Positions 24,893-36,440 of a DNA stretch of 64,000 nt are shown piece after piece. The notes beneath the pieces were generated by a model. That model ran no database searches and had not been told where the DNA came from. It saw nothing but the letters and a program-made list of their open reading frames with translations. Source of the DNA: Campylorhamphus procurvoides (Eukaryota > Chordata > Aves > Passeriformes > Dendrocolaptidae); assembly GCA_013396655.1 (NCBI GenBank), contig WBMV01004890.1, positions 831,025 through 895,024 of the forward strand, read 5' to 3'. Within the stretch, counting starts at the first letter, position 1. Each line of letters begins with the position of its first letter. A program made the position numbers and the translations under genes.

Positions 24893-27800
24893 AATCCCAA
24901 TTTTATAAAATATTGTAAAGTGAAGAGATACGATTTCATTTTCATTAAAAGTAATTACAAGTAACCTTAATTAGCTCCTGATCCCATGAGTTTAGAGGAA
25001 TGCTCTATTTAAAATGAACCAAAGCAAAAAATTAATACCTCCATAATGAACAAGAATCTTTTTTTCCTTCATGCTTTCCTCATGTTTCAAGGCAAAGAAC
25101 TCTGAAACAGTAAATTGAGTATAAAATGCCTGGAAGAACGCTGAAACCACCAGGAAACCTTATTGTCACCGTTCCCACAACTGATTTTAAACATGGCATT
25201 TTCATGGGTAGGTAACCACTTACTTTCTACATGAGTTGCTGTGCTAAGAATTTATTACAGGACCTGAGGGAAATGTTGTTACATCTATTAAAAAAAAGTT
25301 ACCATTAATTTTGTGGAATTAGAACATCGATTTAATTTGGCCTCCTTTAATTGATGTTAGGTAGCTTGGGAACGGATGTCCTCACTTCGTAAATGCACTT
25401 AATCACTTCTTGCTACAAACCCTTGAATGTAATTTTTCCAATCAGAGCTGACAGTTGTAGGGTTAAAGCTCAGCACTAATAAATTCACCCGGAGTAGGTA
25501 CTGTACTACCTGCTCTCCTCCTCCAGGATCCTCACAGCCACAGCGAGTCGGAATCATTTTAATTAGATCATCTCGCTGAGCGTTCTCTTTCTAAACAAAT
25601 TTTATTTGCTCGTGTTAGCGCAGTAATTCAATTTGCTGGTGTTTTCCTTCATGGGAAAGAAATGCTGCTGGCAGCTGGAACCCTGCAGGACACAGTGGCC
25701 CCAAGTGGCACTTGGGTTGGCATTCCCGAGGGCAGAGAGGCTTTAGGGGCACGTGGGCAAAGGCATTGCCAGGCACTTCTTAATTATGAATGTAAAATGC
25801 TAAATAAATCAAAGCAATGTGAAAACTTGGCTTACTCTGTAACTAGGGAGTGTTTTGTCTTTACACCATTCAAATTTTGACTTAAGTTTTTGAACATATT
25901 GACCACTGTCAAATTTATCACTCTTCTTTTCCCAATTTGCTTTCCACACGTAACTTTGAATGTTATCACTTGTCTAGGACTGCAGATAAGCTCTTCTGAT
26001 GAGTGAAGGAATGAGGCAGATGATGTTTTAAATGCATAGATATTTTCCTTTCAAAGAGAAGGATTAGGGAATGACTTTTAATCCAAATCCTGTTGATCCA
26101 GAGCAGGCACTGTGGTGTCACTGACTGATGTGTTGAGGGCAGACATTCAGCTTTCTCTGAAATATTCCACCACTGCAGGTCTTGCACAGAGAGGTGCAAT
26201 GGGCCATAATTCTTTTACAATAGAGGCATATTGTGCTTTGCACATGGTTAAACCAGCACATGTTTATGATCTCCCATTTAATGGAACTTCTGATGGAAAG
26301 GAGAGACTCTCCCTTGCAGATGTCACCACATCCCAAGCCAGTTCCTGTCTTGTCAGCATCGTCCCTCCACCTGGGACACAATCTGCTTTTAAGCAGTTCA
26401 ATAACGTGGCTAATTTCCAGACAAAATTCAAGCCATGCAGTTCGTTTTGCTCTGTTTTGCAACCTGTGTATTTACAAGAATAGTTTGTAAGGAATGGATC
26501 ATCTGATGTGGTCGGAGAAGAACTCAGTTCCTGGGTTGTGACACTGGAAGTACTAAACTTCTATTCTTTAAACCTTGGTGCTGCCATAAACATTTATTTT
26601 GTGTAATTAAGTACTTTTGATCTTTATGTTAGAAAGTTATATCAACTTCCCTGTGCCAGAGAGGGAATATTATTAATTTTAATACAGATTTGTTCATTCT
26701 TTCAAGGACAGGGAGTTTTCAACAGTGTAAAATTAAGATCATTGTTCTGTCATTCTCACCTGAAGTAGCTGCTTTTCAGCGTGTTCAGAGGCAACTTATC
26801 CTATTGTGTATTGCTTAGAGCTCTCAAAAATCAGTTATAAGTACATTCCTATATTGATCTGATTTAATACAGGAGTGTACAGAAATACTACTGGGATATC
26901 ATCACTCTAAAATCTATCCTGGGGCTTTTATTTAATTGGATTTGCAAAGTCCACATTTCTCTGCTCTGACATTTCTATTTTTATTCTAAATATTTATCTT
27001 TGGAGTCAGTAGCTTGCACTGACCGTTTCACTGATGAAATAGAGGACAGCTTGGGATCCTGTTGTTGACATTTGTATTTAACCTATGACATTTCAGAGGA
27101 AATTCATTAGTGAATGTACAGTTTCCAGTAGTTAATTTTACTTTTTTTAATAATGCAGTAAGGCCACCTCTCCCAGATCCACAGCCAACTGCTTATTGCA
27201 GTTTTTAATGAGCTACAACCCCTTTGGGGGAAGCTCCTCTGGTGGGTCAGCTTCAGGCACAAGGAAAGGAGGGAGTTCCAAGGGCTGCAAACTGATGAGG
27301 GCAGCAAAATGCCAGTTTGAGACAAGTCACAACTTTGCTGGTGCTCCCTGCCTGGAGTTGCCTCATTGTGCAGTGATGGCAGAGGAGCACTGCAAGGGCC
27401 ATTGCACATCCAGCCCCCCTTCCTCCTTCTCCTGAGCTCTGTCCTTGGGAGGACAAGAGGTTGCAGAGACAATCCTCACTTCCCATGTTGCCTGGCTTTC
27501 CCAGCCCCAGTTGTGCAGATCCATGTCTTTCCCATGGGCAGTCACAGAGAAGGATCATGGCAAAACTTATTCTAACTTTCATGGGGGGGAAAAAACTGTT
27601 TGATGAAGCCAGTCTGCCAAAGGTGTAAAATAGAAGTTGTCCATATTGCAGAGTAATTTTGAAATGCTTTTTGGTTGGTTCTACAAAAACCTGGTGATTA
27701 TATTCATGTTATATCCATATTCATGTTCTTTCTGCTGTGTGGTCTCAGGGATGATTAGGCAAACCTGGGGACAGGTGTCTTCAATAAGCAGGAAAACAGG

Positions 27801-30800
27801 TTTGTAGCATCTCCTGTCACCTCCTAGAAAGCGTAAGAGTCCTTAATCACCCTGCTCCAATTAGCATTCCCTTTGGCAGGAGCAAAGGGGACCAGAAAGA
27901 GCAAGAGCTCTTGGAGGTCTCCTCCATGCCTGTGAGTCTTGTGTGGCAGCAGCTGGGTGGCAAAGCCCCTGTCCCACCCCACTGCCAGGGGTCAGGTGCC
28001 TGCTGCTGTTCCCAGCTGGCCTTGAGGGAAGGCCAGTCCATCAGGCTCTGGCTCAGGTGGGGAATGCAATGTTCTTATCTGCTTTCCCTCAAATCACCCC
28101 CTCCTCTGCCTGGGACTGCATCAGGGAGCTCTTGGACTCTGTCAGACCACACCAGGCTTGCACCAGGCCCTGATGGAACTTGCAATTGGAGCTGCCATTG
28201 AGTTTTGAGAAATCTAGAGCCTGAGAATGAAATTCTCAGTTCCTCAATCCATGTGGAGTCCCTGACGAGTGATTTTCGTGGAGCCCTTCCCTGAGCTCTC
28301 TGAAGCAGAGGGAAAGACAGCTGGGTTCTCTGCTTTAATTAGACTAAGGAAACAGCTCATAAAAGATGGGGAAAGAGAGCAGAAATCAGCCAGCCTTCCA
28401 GTGGAAATGCTGCGTGGATAATGTTGGGAGGGAACCGGGAGCTCTGAATAGTTAAATGAGCCAAACAGTTGGCAGTTGGTTTTCTCCCACCTCTGCAGAT
28501 TTCCCTGGTAACAGTCAGGCAAGGGGGTGATTCAGAACATGGTTCCATTTATTTGGTTGGAAATTGATAAGACTTGCAAATATTTCAAAGGAATCCGTGG
28601 CAGGTTTTCTCTACTGTGACTCATAAAGATCTGGATTATTATTATGGAAACATTTGTAAAGTTATTGTGTTGCTTTTCCCCGGGAAATGTTCACTTGTGA
28701 ATCCATGCTAGGACTCTGTTCTTTGCTGCTTATCTGTATTTCTCCAGGGTTTAAAGCATTAGTCACCATATCAGAGCACTAAAACAGTGCCTGGTGGTGG
28801 GGTGACAGCATGTCAAATGAACACCAATGTTCACACCATGTATAGACTCAAAATATTGACATCAGGCAGCTGTTGGCAGAAATAGAAATTGCTATTGCAC
28901 TCAAAAATCAAAATCAAAGCTAACCAAGTAGGTTCTTAATATCTGTTTCATTTTCAGTGTAATAAATCTTGTGGATGATTGAGGGTGTGGACATATATAT
29001 AAATAAAGGAAGGAAGAAATTAGCAAAATATTACCCCTAAAGTTTCTTTCAGCAAACAAACCAACAAAAATATTTGCAATCTTTTGGGAAAGCTCTAGAA
29101 TTAAGTTATACTACATATAATATGGGTACCATAGCGGGTACCAACACAACAGGTCCAAGATAAAGAACCCAGTGTGCTTTTGCACTTGATACTTAAAGTG
29201 TAACGTGGTTTTGAGGGATAGTTAAATAAATTCACCCTGCTGAGCTTTAGGACCTTGCTGTCAGACCTTGATGCTTCAGGCAGTTTGTTGGAGCCTTGAG
29301 AGGAGCAGTGTTTTCATTATGGTGTTCATGTTATTGTGCACTGGCTGCATCCATAAATTGCTTATCAAAAGTGAAAAGACTCTGCAGACAGAACAAGTTA
29401 CCAGTTTACAGTTGCTTTCCCAGTGGAACCAGTTCAGGACCAGAGCAGGGGAATTAGAGCACAGTGCTCTGTCCAAGTCAGGGGCTCTTCTTCCCTAAGA
29501 TTCAGGGTGTCTTTGTGAGGACTCAAGTGCTCATCAGGGGCTTGAAAACCCAAACAATCTCTGTGACTGTGTTAAACTCTGTCAGACTTGCTATACTTGA
29601 ACCAGAAACCCATTTGTGTTCTGGAGGCTGTAACCTCCTTTACAGCCCTGCTTTGAACAAGAAACCTCCACCCTTCTCTCCAGATTCTTCCAGAAACTCT
29701 TCTAAATCAGAAGCAAGTTAACCAAGGTAATTTGGATATTAGGAAATATATCTGTATAAATATAACCTGGTAGGAAGTGATTGATTAGCAGTCTTCTGCT
29801 TTGTGATGCTGTGTGGGGAAGGAATTGGAGGCCTCTGTCCCCTGTGCCACTGAACAGAGATAACAGACAGTATTTAGACATTTTTGTTTGATATGTTTTG
29901 TACTACTTGTTGACAGGACAAGAAGGGATGTGAGCTGTGGAAGGAAGACACTAATAAGCGTGCAACTAAAGTATTTTTATTTTCCAGTTGTATTGTCTGT
30001 TACTACAGAACAAGTTATGTGAACAAAAATTAAACTGTTTATATTCAATGATCAATCTCTTATTCAGCAAATGTTTCAACAACCCATAGCTAGTTTAAAT
30101 TCCATTGAAAATGCATTTTCAAATTAATATTTGCTTCAATGTTGTCCATTTTAAAGTTATTTTTAAGTACTATAAAATGCCCAGTGAACTCTTTGGGGTA
30201 TAATTAAATTCTTAAAGTATCTCTCATTTGTCTAAACTCAGAACCAAGAGAGAAACACCCTGGGGAGCTCTGCACCCTGACCCCACCCTGCCCTTCCAGG
30301 GCCCTTCGCTTTGCAAATGATGCCCAAGTGCCATTGCTTTCTGGAGGGAACTAAAAAGTATGTTTTATTGAGTTGCTTAGAGAGCAATGAATTATATAAT
30401 TTTTCTCCCTCACAAAATTCTTCCCTTCTGACTCCCCTGAACTAACTGAGCTCTTCAAAGCATGCCCAGCTCTGGGGTGCCCGTGAGGATCCCTGTGTGC
30501 CAGCCCCAGCTCTGGGCTGTGCTGTGTTCAGGTCCATCACGGGAAGGTTCATCTCTCTCAAATCAAGCCTGTCGACACTTTGAGCTCTACAGACCTACTT
30601 TTTCAACTCCTGAATGCTTAATTATCCTGTAAGTTACTTTTATAGGAAGCATTCCATCAGAAAGAATATATGGGATAGCTTGTTGCAGTCAAGCTAATCT
30701 CAGCTGTGCCTTTGATGTGCAGATTGTGGCAGGTGCTCACACAAGGTCATTCCTCACTTCAGCCAGGAGTCTGTGCACAAGGATGTTCTGGTTTGAATGC

Positions 30801-31705
30801 CTTTATGCAGCAAAGAACAAGTACCCTTTGAAATTCTATGAGCTGTCCTGTTTTAGTACTAATGGAACATCTTTAGGAAATTCACAAAATATTTAATTGT
30901 TTCAAGATCACCTGGCAATTTCTAGTCTACTTGGAAGTTTAAATGGAGACTTGGGGAAAAAAAGAGAAATATTCACAATAATAGAGTTTTGGGTGCAGCA
31001 GGTGAACAGCTTTTCCTCCACAAAAACTATTCTATAAAGTAGTGGGACATGGGCTAAGTAGATATTTTATAGAGGAGGCCATTCAGACAAAGTGACAAAA
31101 TGTCTAAAAGTGAGTGCCCCCTGCTTAGTTAGACACTCAGCCAGATCTGCATGGGCCATTCTGGCAGAGATCAGGTGCTTTCAGGATGCAGCTCAGTCAG
31201 CTGGTCTTTAGTTCAAAGCCATCGCAGCTACAACTGTTGGGATATATCAGTGAATTCCATACAGGGGACAAACACAATTTTTGTTATAAATTTCAGAATG
31301 ACTGGAGTTGTGTAATTAACTGATTTCCTTGTCTGCTGTAACGAGTGTCAGTTGTGTAAGGAGATGGCAGACTTATACCTGATTATATTTATTGATTTAA
31401 ATGGTAATCTGCAACTGCAAAACCAAGTGGAGAGGTCTTTTCAGACCTTTTTCTTTTCAGACAAGACACTTCTATTGGTAAAATATGCACTACTTGAGAT
31501 TTTTTCCCAATCGTGTATTTTCCATTCTCCTTGCGAAAGCATTTCATGGGGACACTCACATATTACAAATGGCCTTGAAAAATAAATAAACAGTGTATCC
31601 TTTTGTTGTTAAGAGTATGTGCATCTTATCCATCTGTCCTCCTCCTGTGTTCCTTCTGTGTTATTATTCTACAAAGTCACTTCTTCCAGAGAATCTATTT
31701 GATTC
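24893..31705. other. Mostly unique noncoding DNA with a GC-rich patch
   Basis: AT-leaning outside a GC-rich patch at about 27190-27560, where overlapping frames stay open without domains. The block at 25440-25680 is listed separately as a possible regulatory element. A local direct repeat of GGGTACC lies near 29125-29142. No gene or RNA is recognised. Confidence 0.5.
25440..25680. promoter_or_regulatory. Possible conserved regulatory block
   Basis: This stretch combines homeodomain-type cores (TTTTAATTAGATCA near 25557, CAGTAATTCAATTTG near 25621) with CpG sites (CACCCGGAG, CAGCGAGTCGG, CTCGCTGAGCG, GTTAGCGCAG) that are otherwise sparse nearby. Retained CpGs among AT-rich factor motifs are typical of conserved noncoding enhancers. 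This is inference from composition and motifs only; no alignment was possible. Confidence 0.3.
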
Positions 31706-31718
31706 TTTTTTTTTTTTT
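31706..31718. repeat. Poly-T run
   Basis: A 13-base T run, flanked by a pyrimidine-rich stretch. Simple low-complexity sequence with no attached element recognised. Confidence 0.8.
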
Positions 31719-31880
31719 CTTCCCTGGTAAGAAGCTTACAGGACAAAAAGCATTAGAAATTCACCTCCATATTGTTCTTGAGGAGCTATTTTCCCTGACT
31801 ACCTTGAACAAGCTCCTCGTATGAAAAACGAAAATGAAGGAAAACAGAAGAGCGTCTGCCTTTTATCCCTCTCATTTCAG

Positions 31881-31969
31881 GGAGCGACGTTCTCCTGAAG
31901 AGCTCCTTGGAGTATTTAAACCTGCTACTGATACAGTAATTACAGGAGCTGCCTTGCCTGGTGCTCCAG
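31881..31969 (+). other. Candidate 89-nt internal exon
   Basis: A strong acceptor (CTTTTATCCCTCTCATTTCAG) precedes 89 nt that end at the consensus donor CCAG|GTGAGG. The other two frames hit TGA or TAA. The second frame is open throughout: one base, 29 codons beginning ERRSPEELLGVFKPATDTVI, then one base. No known domain is recognised. Splice signals at both ends are the best in the window. On the minus strand a 144-codon frame overlaps but has no splice support. A chance pseudo-exon cannot be excluded. Confidence 0.28.
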
Positions 31970-34010
31970 GTGAGGCTGTGCAGGAGGAATAAAGGTGGGC
32001 TTCCCCAGCTTGGGGAATGGCAGAGCCACAGGAGAGTTCCTGAGATGAGAGTCTGAGAGTCACCACGCACGTTCTTGGCCACGGGCTGGCCTGTCTGCCT
32101 GCCCTTGTCTTTTAGGAGAGGGGAAAATGGTAATGACAGTTGAAAAGAGACACTAAAGAGAGACCAGAGGATTTTCTGTAAGGGCACAAACACACAGTAA
32201 GTCCTGTTGGTCACAAACAATATTTCCTACTTAGGGCTGTTCCTTGGTGGGCTGTTTGCACCACATCCTCTCCAGCTCCTCCTGCTGTCACGTTGGTTAA
32301 TGAGGAGCTCCAAGGTTAATGGCTTGACATGGCAATGCCTTTTGATCTTCTCCAGGTGGTCTGTCATTCTCCTTTCACTCTTTATGTGCAGCCCTGCATA
32401 AGGTCATACATTTCTTTAAAGAGCAGGCACTTGGTGTAAATACCATTACAGCTGTAATAAGAATACCATAATCTAATGTTATATCTATAAACTACAGATA
32501 AAGAGCAGCCAGTGTTTCTACTAGTTAGGCATGAAAATGCTATGGGTTTTGCTTAATTTCCTACGTTTAATCACCAGAAATGTTCTGACAAAGTGTTGGT
32601 GACTTTTAGAAATGGAGATGACTCTCTGGAATATATACCCATAAATATTTGAAAGGTTACTAAAGGTTGTTATTTTGAGGAAGAAGCCGATATTAGAAAA
32701 TCTAGACAAATAAGCATTTGTGTAATGAAACACAGGGGGGAAATGTAATGCTAAAAATATTCCTTCTGGCTATGCTCCAAAATTCTGCCAGTGACATATT
32801 CCATAAATTTAACAATAACTTAGTCTGTAGTCACAAAGAATCAGAGTAGAACATCATAAAGGCTGCCAAGTGTGAAGAAACCCCCCAAAAGGGACCCCCA
32901 AGAGTCAACAGTCTCTCTAAATACTGATACAGCAGAGATGATCTGGGCTCTGCTCATCCTCATTTTGTGCTGTCATTCACAGGGTATCAAACTGAGGAAT
33001 TGATTTTGTTTTCTCTAACAAACAGAATCCTCTCATTTTTATAGAATGGAACTTTACAGTTTCTGAAGAGGTTTTGTGCCTGAAAAATTCCTTGCTATTT
33101 AGGGTCCAATTGCATCCAGCTTTTGAATTAATGCCTCGTACTCACATCACTGAGCAACTATTCTGTAGTGGAAAGTTGATTTAGGCAATTCTCCCTGTAG
33201 ATTTGTGCATATGTCACCTTTGGGCAAAAGATGAGCTAATAGAATTGAAATGAATGTAATTGGCAGAAGGTCAACCAGGGAGCAGGATGTGTCTAGAGCT
33301 TCCAGAAAAGCCAGAGTTGTTTCATGCTGGCATATGACTTGATTAGTATGCAGGTAAGGTGATTGTGCCTCAACAGAATAATTGGATCATTCAAATATCT
33401 GCAAACCCTGGTGTATCTACAAAGCCTGAGCAGTGATTAGATCCTGCCTGTTCATCGCAGCAAGCCTTGAAATTCTTCCCACTGTGAAAAACTAATTTTC
33501 TGTGGGAATTTATTAAATAAGAAATCTGCATGCCACTTTACCTTGTAAGCATTACGGGCAGAATACAAAGATTCCATTTGACTTTGATGTATGCACTTCA
33601 CGGCTGCTTTTATGGCATTGTTTTGCTATTTCTCTGCATTCAGCAGAAATTCCAGCCCCTCTCTCTGCCGGGGGTTTCTGGAGAGAGCTGCATCTCCATC
33701 CCGTGATAAAGCAGCAGTTCATTCCAAGGAAAGGAAGGAGGGGAAAGGTGGGCTGTGGGAAAAAAGAGCCCCGATTGAAACATGACAATACATGTGGGCT
33801 GTTCTGTTACCAAAAAAGCCGGAACAAATAGTTACAAGTTGTTGCTTTTCAATCTTCCTGTTTCTGTGCAGTAATTGCTTTCTGCTGCATCGGTGGGCAA
33901 ATTTTATCGTGTCATCTGATCTTTGTTTTAAAAGCAGGCAGTGCTAATCTGTGTTAATAAGGAACAACCCGTGTCACAGTGTAGGATTTCTGTGCAGCCC
34001 AGCAGACTTT

Positions 34011-34039
34011 AAAAAAAAAAACAAAAAAAACAAAAAAAA
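34011..34039. repeat. A-rich tract (A8-11 blocks separated by C)
   Basis: Eleven A residues, then two blocks of eight A separated by single C bases. It may be the decayed tail of a retroposed sequence, but no element body is recognised on either side and no target-site duplication was identified. Confidence 0.8.
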
Positions 34040-35714
34040 CCCAAGAGGTTTGTAAGCTTCCCAGCAGGTTTGCAATGCTTTTCATCCCTCTACAAAGGGG
34101 CTCTGAAGGGCAAATAGAAGGGTCCTTTCTAGAGTTTACTGACCACGTGAACTCACAGTTTGGAGCCCATGTCTCAGCCTAAACACCTTGGCAGCAGGAG
34201 GGTGCAGAGTGCAGTTCAGCTCACCTTGGTTGGATGGAACACAGGAGTCCAAATATCAGCCTCCTGTGCTCTTGTTGGTTGGTTGGTCTGGGGGGCTTTT
34301 GGGGGTGTTTTTGTTTTATTGTGGTTTTTAGGCGCTTGCTGTCTGTAGTAGATCTACTGCGGGAGCCAAACTAGAGTTACAAACACGGCATCACTGAAAC
34401 TACAGTGTAGCAGAGCCAGTGTGGAAGATAATCACCTCAAAAGAGTAAATCCTCCTGGGTTAAGGAAAAGAGTTGTTTGCAGAGTTAAATGAATAATTCA
34501 TGGCAAATAATTTTTTTTTCAGCTTGCAGAATGGCTTGAGATTCTCTCAGCTGTGTATTAATTATTCAAATGTTTCTGAGAAATGTTTTTCTTAAAATTT
34601 ATTGTACGTATTGGAAATTTGAGCTTGATTCTTGCAATGAATGATTTAGAACATTGTATGGACTTCCCAGATCTTAATTGGTTGGGTACACAAGCACCTA
34701 TGTGAATATATCTGGGGAAGATTCAAAACTTGTTTTCAATAACATCTCTGTCTAATGAAACTTAAAACCTTCCCCTTCACGAACTGCGATTCTGTAGTAA
34801 AACACAACAGCTTTAATTTTTCATGAAAGTGAACATCCAGCACAGTATAATATGGCTGAAAGGAATTCACTTGGAAACCCAAATGGATCTGTAAATACTT
34901 TTTTTTCTGCATAATTTACACAGTTCTACATGTGTGATACTAATCATTACTTATTAGTCTTGAATTTATACCACTCAGTAGGGGAATATTTCCTTGTTCC
35001 TTCTCTTAAAAGTTGCAATTATCCCTCCATTGCTGCACATCAGTATCCAAGTGCTTTGAGATGGAGCATTAAAACCCCATATATTTGTGTAATGTGACAC
35101 AATCTTGCCATAACAAAAATCCCAAACTGTTACATAAACAAAGTCATTCTGCTGGATTTTCCTCATTTGTGCAAAAAAAAAGAGGAAAAATTATGGTTGC
35201 CTTGATGGTTTCATCTCAGGATGCCAGAGCATGTATTTCTCTCACATTCTGGTGATTACAATAAAAATACATCAGAAAAAAATCCAGTGTATTTTTACTA
35301 TTTTTGCTGGCTCCTCTGAGGCCCTTTAGAGGAAGTGTTGATCTAAAGTAATGCCACAACATGATCTCACAGGCCTGGGTACTGGAAATGGGTGGATAAT
35401 TTCCTGAAATACATTTTTGACACATATTTGGTGACTTACATAAGAGACAGAGGTGTATTGTTCCTGTTCAGGTAAATCCCTCACTCTTGCTTTGCCACAG
35501 TAATTACAGTCTGCTCACCTTGGCATCGTTCTTCCTCTCCTTTCAATCAGATACAATTAATCAGCAGTTTCCTATGAAAACTCTTCTCTGCTGATCCTGC
35601 GAGTGCCCCAGGTCTGTCTTGTCGTGCCCCCCAAAAGGCTGTTCCAGGGAGGGCTGTGGTGGCACAGCTGGGCAGGGTCGGGCTGCCTTCTTTGGAGGGG
35701 CTGGGTGGTGTTCC

Positions 35715-35753
35715 TGCTCCTTCCTCCTGCTCCTTCCTCCTGCTCCTTCCTCC
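35715..35753. repeat. 13-bp tandem repeat, three perfect copies
   Basis: TGCTCCTTCCTCC occurs three times in tandem at 35715, 35728 and 35741 without mismatch, then degrades. It is a pyrimidine-rich minisatellite-like tract. Because copies are identical it is probably young or actively homogenised. Overlapping plus-strand frames that read Ser/Cys-rich here are composition artefacts. Confidence 0.9.
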
Positions 35754-36380
35754 TTCTGGATCCAGTGTCCTATTTTTCACTCTAGCCCAGGACTCCCAGC
35801 CATTAATCTCTGATATGGATTGTTTTCCAATGCTCTTGGAAGAAGGAAATCAGTACACCCACAGTATTTCTCTTATCTGTCACAGCAGTTGTACCTTCAA
35901 AGAACTCGAGGAGGTTGGTTGAGCATAACCTGCCCTGCCTAAATCTGTGCTGGCTGCCCTTAATCACACGGTGCTCTCTTGGGTGCTGTTCCACCTCCTG
36001 CTCTGCTCTTCTCCTTCATTTGACTTTAATTCAACTTAGGACACGTGTGTGGAGTTTACATGAAGATCATAAACAATCCCACTATCGTTCACTGTGTGAA
36101 CAAACATCTGTGTGAGGGATGACCACAAAAAAACTCTCCAGCCTGGAAAAAAGGGGAGCTCATGACAACTATCTATAAAAGCTGGGTGAAACTGTGAGCA
36201 TTAATAGACCATGATAGTTCACTGTCTCCTCCTCTGCAAGGATTAGGACACCCCAAAGTGAACTGCTGCTGCATGCAATGGCTTCAAAACAAAGGGAGCT
36301 GCCTATTAACAGCACCCCTAATTAAGCCACAGAATTCCTTCCTGACAGATTTTCTGCTTGATAAAGTTTACACAGATTAA

Positions 36381-36440
36381 AAATGAGACTGGACAAATTC
36401 ATGCAAGAGAAACCTGTCAAGGTCAGTTAAATGTCAAGAC
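36381..36440 (+). mobile_element. Possible old CR1/L3-like LINE remnant
   Basis: The words GAGACTGGACAAATTCATGC followed by AAGAGAAACCTGTCAA resemble, from memory, a diverged amniote repeat with the pattern AGACTGGACAAATTCATGGA. Downstream similarity fades quickly. No coding remnant is present. A repeat-library search is needed to name the family. Confidence 0.3.

Larger units (their letters stand above)
31970..36380. other. Mostly unique noncoding DNA
   Basis: AT-leaning, with an A-rich tract at 34011-34039, a G/T-rich stretch at about 34275-34330, a 12-bp perfect palindrome AGTAGATCTACT at 34347-34358, and a 13-bp triplet repeat at 35715-35753. The segments at 33560-33700 and 33840-33990 look motif-rich, but I cannot assign a function. 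No gene is supported. Confidence 0.5.
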
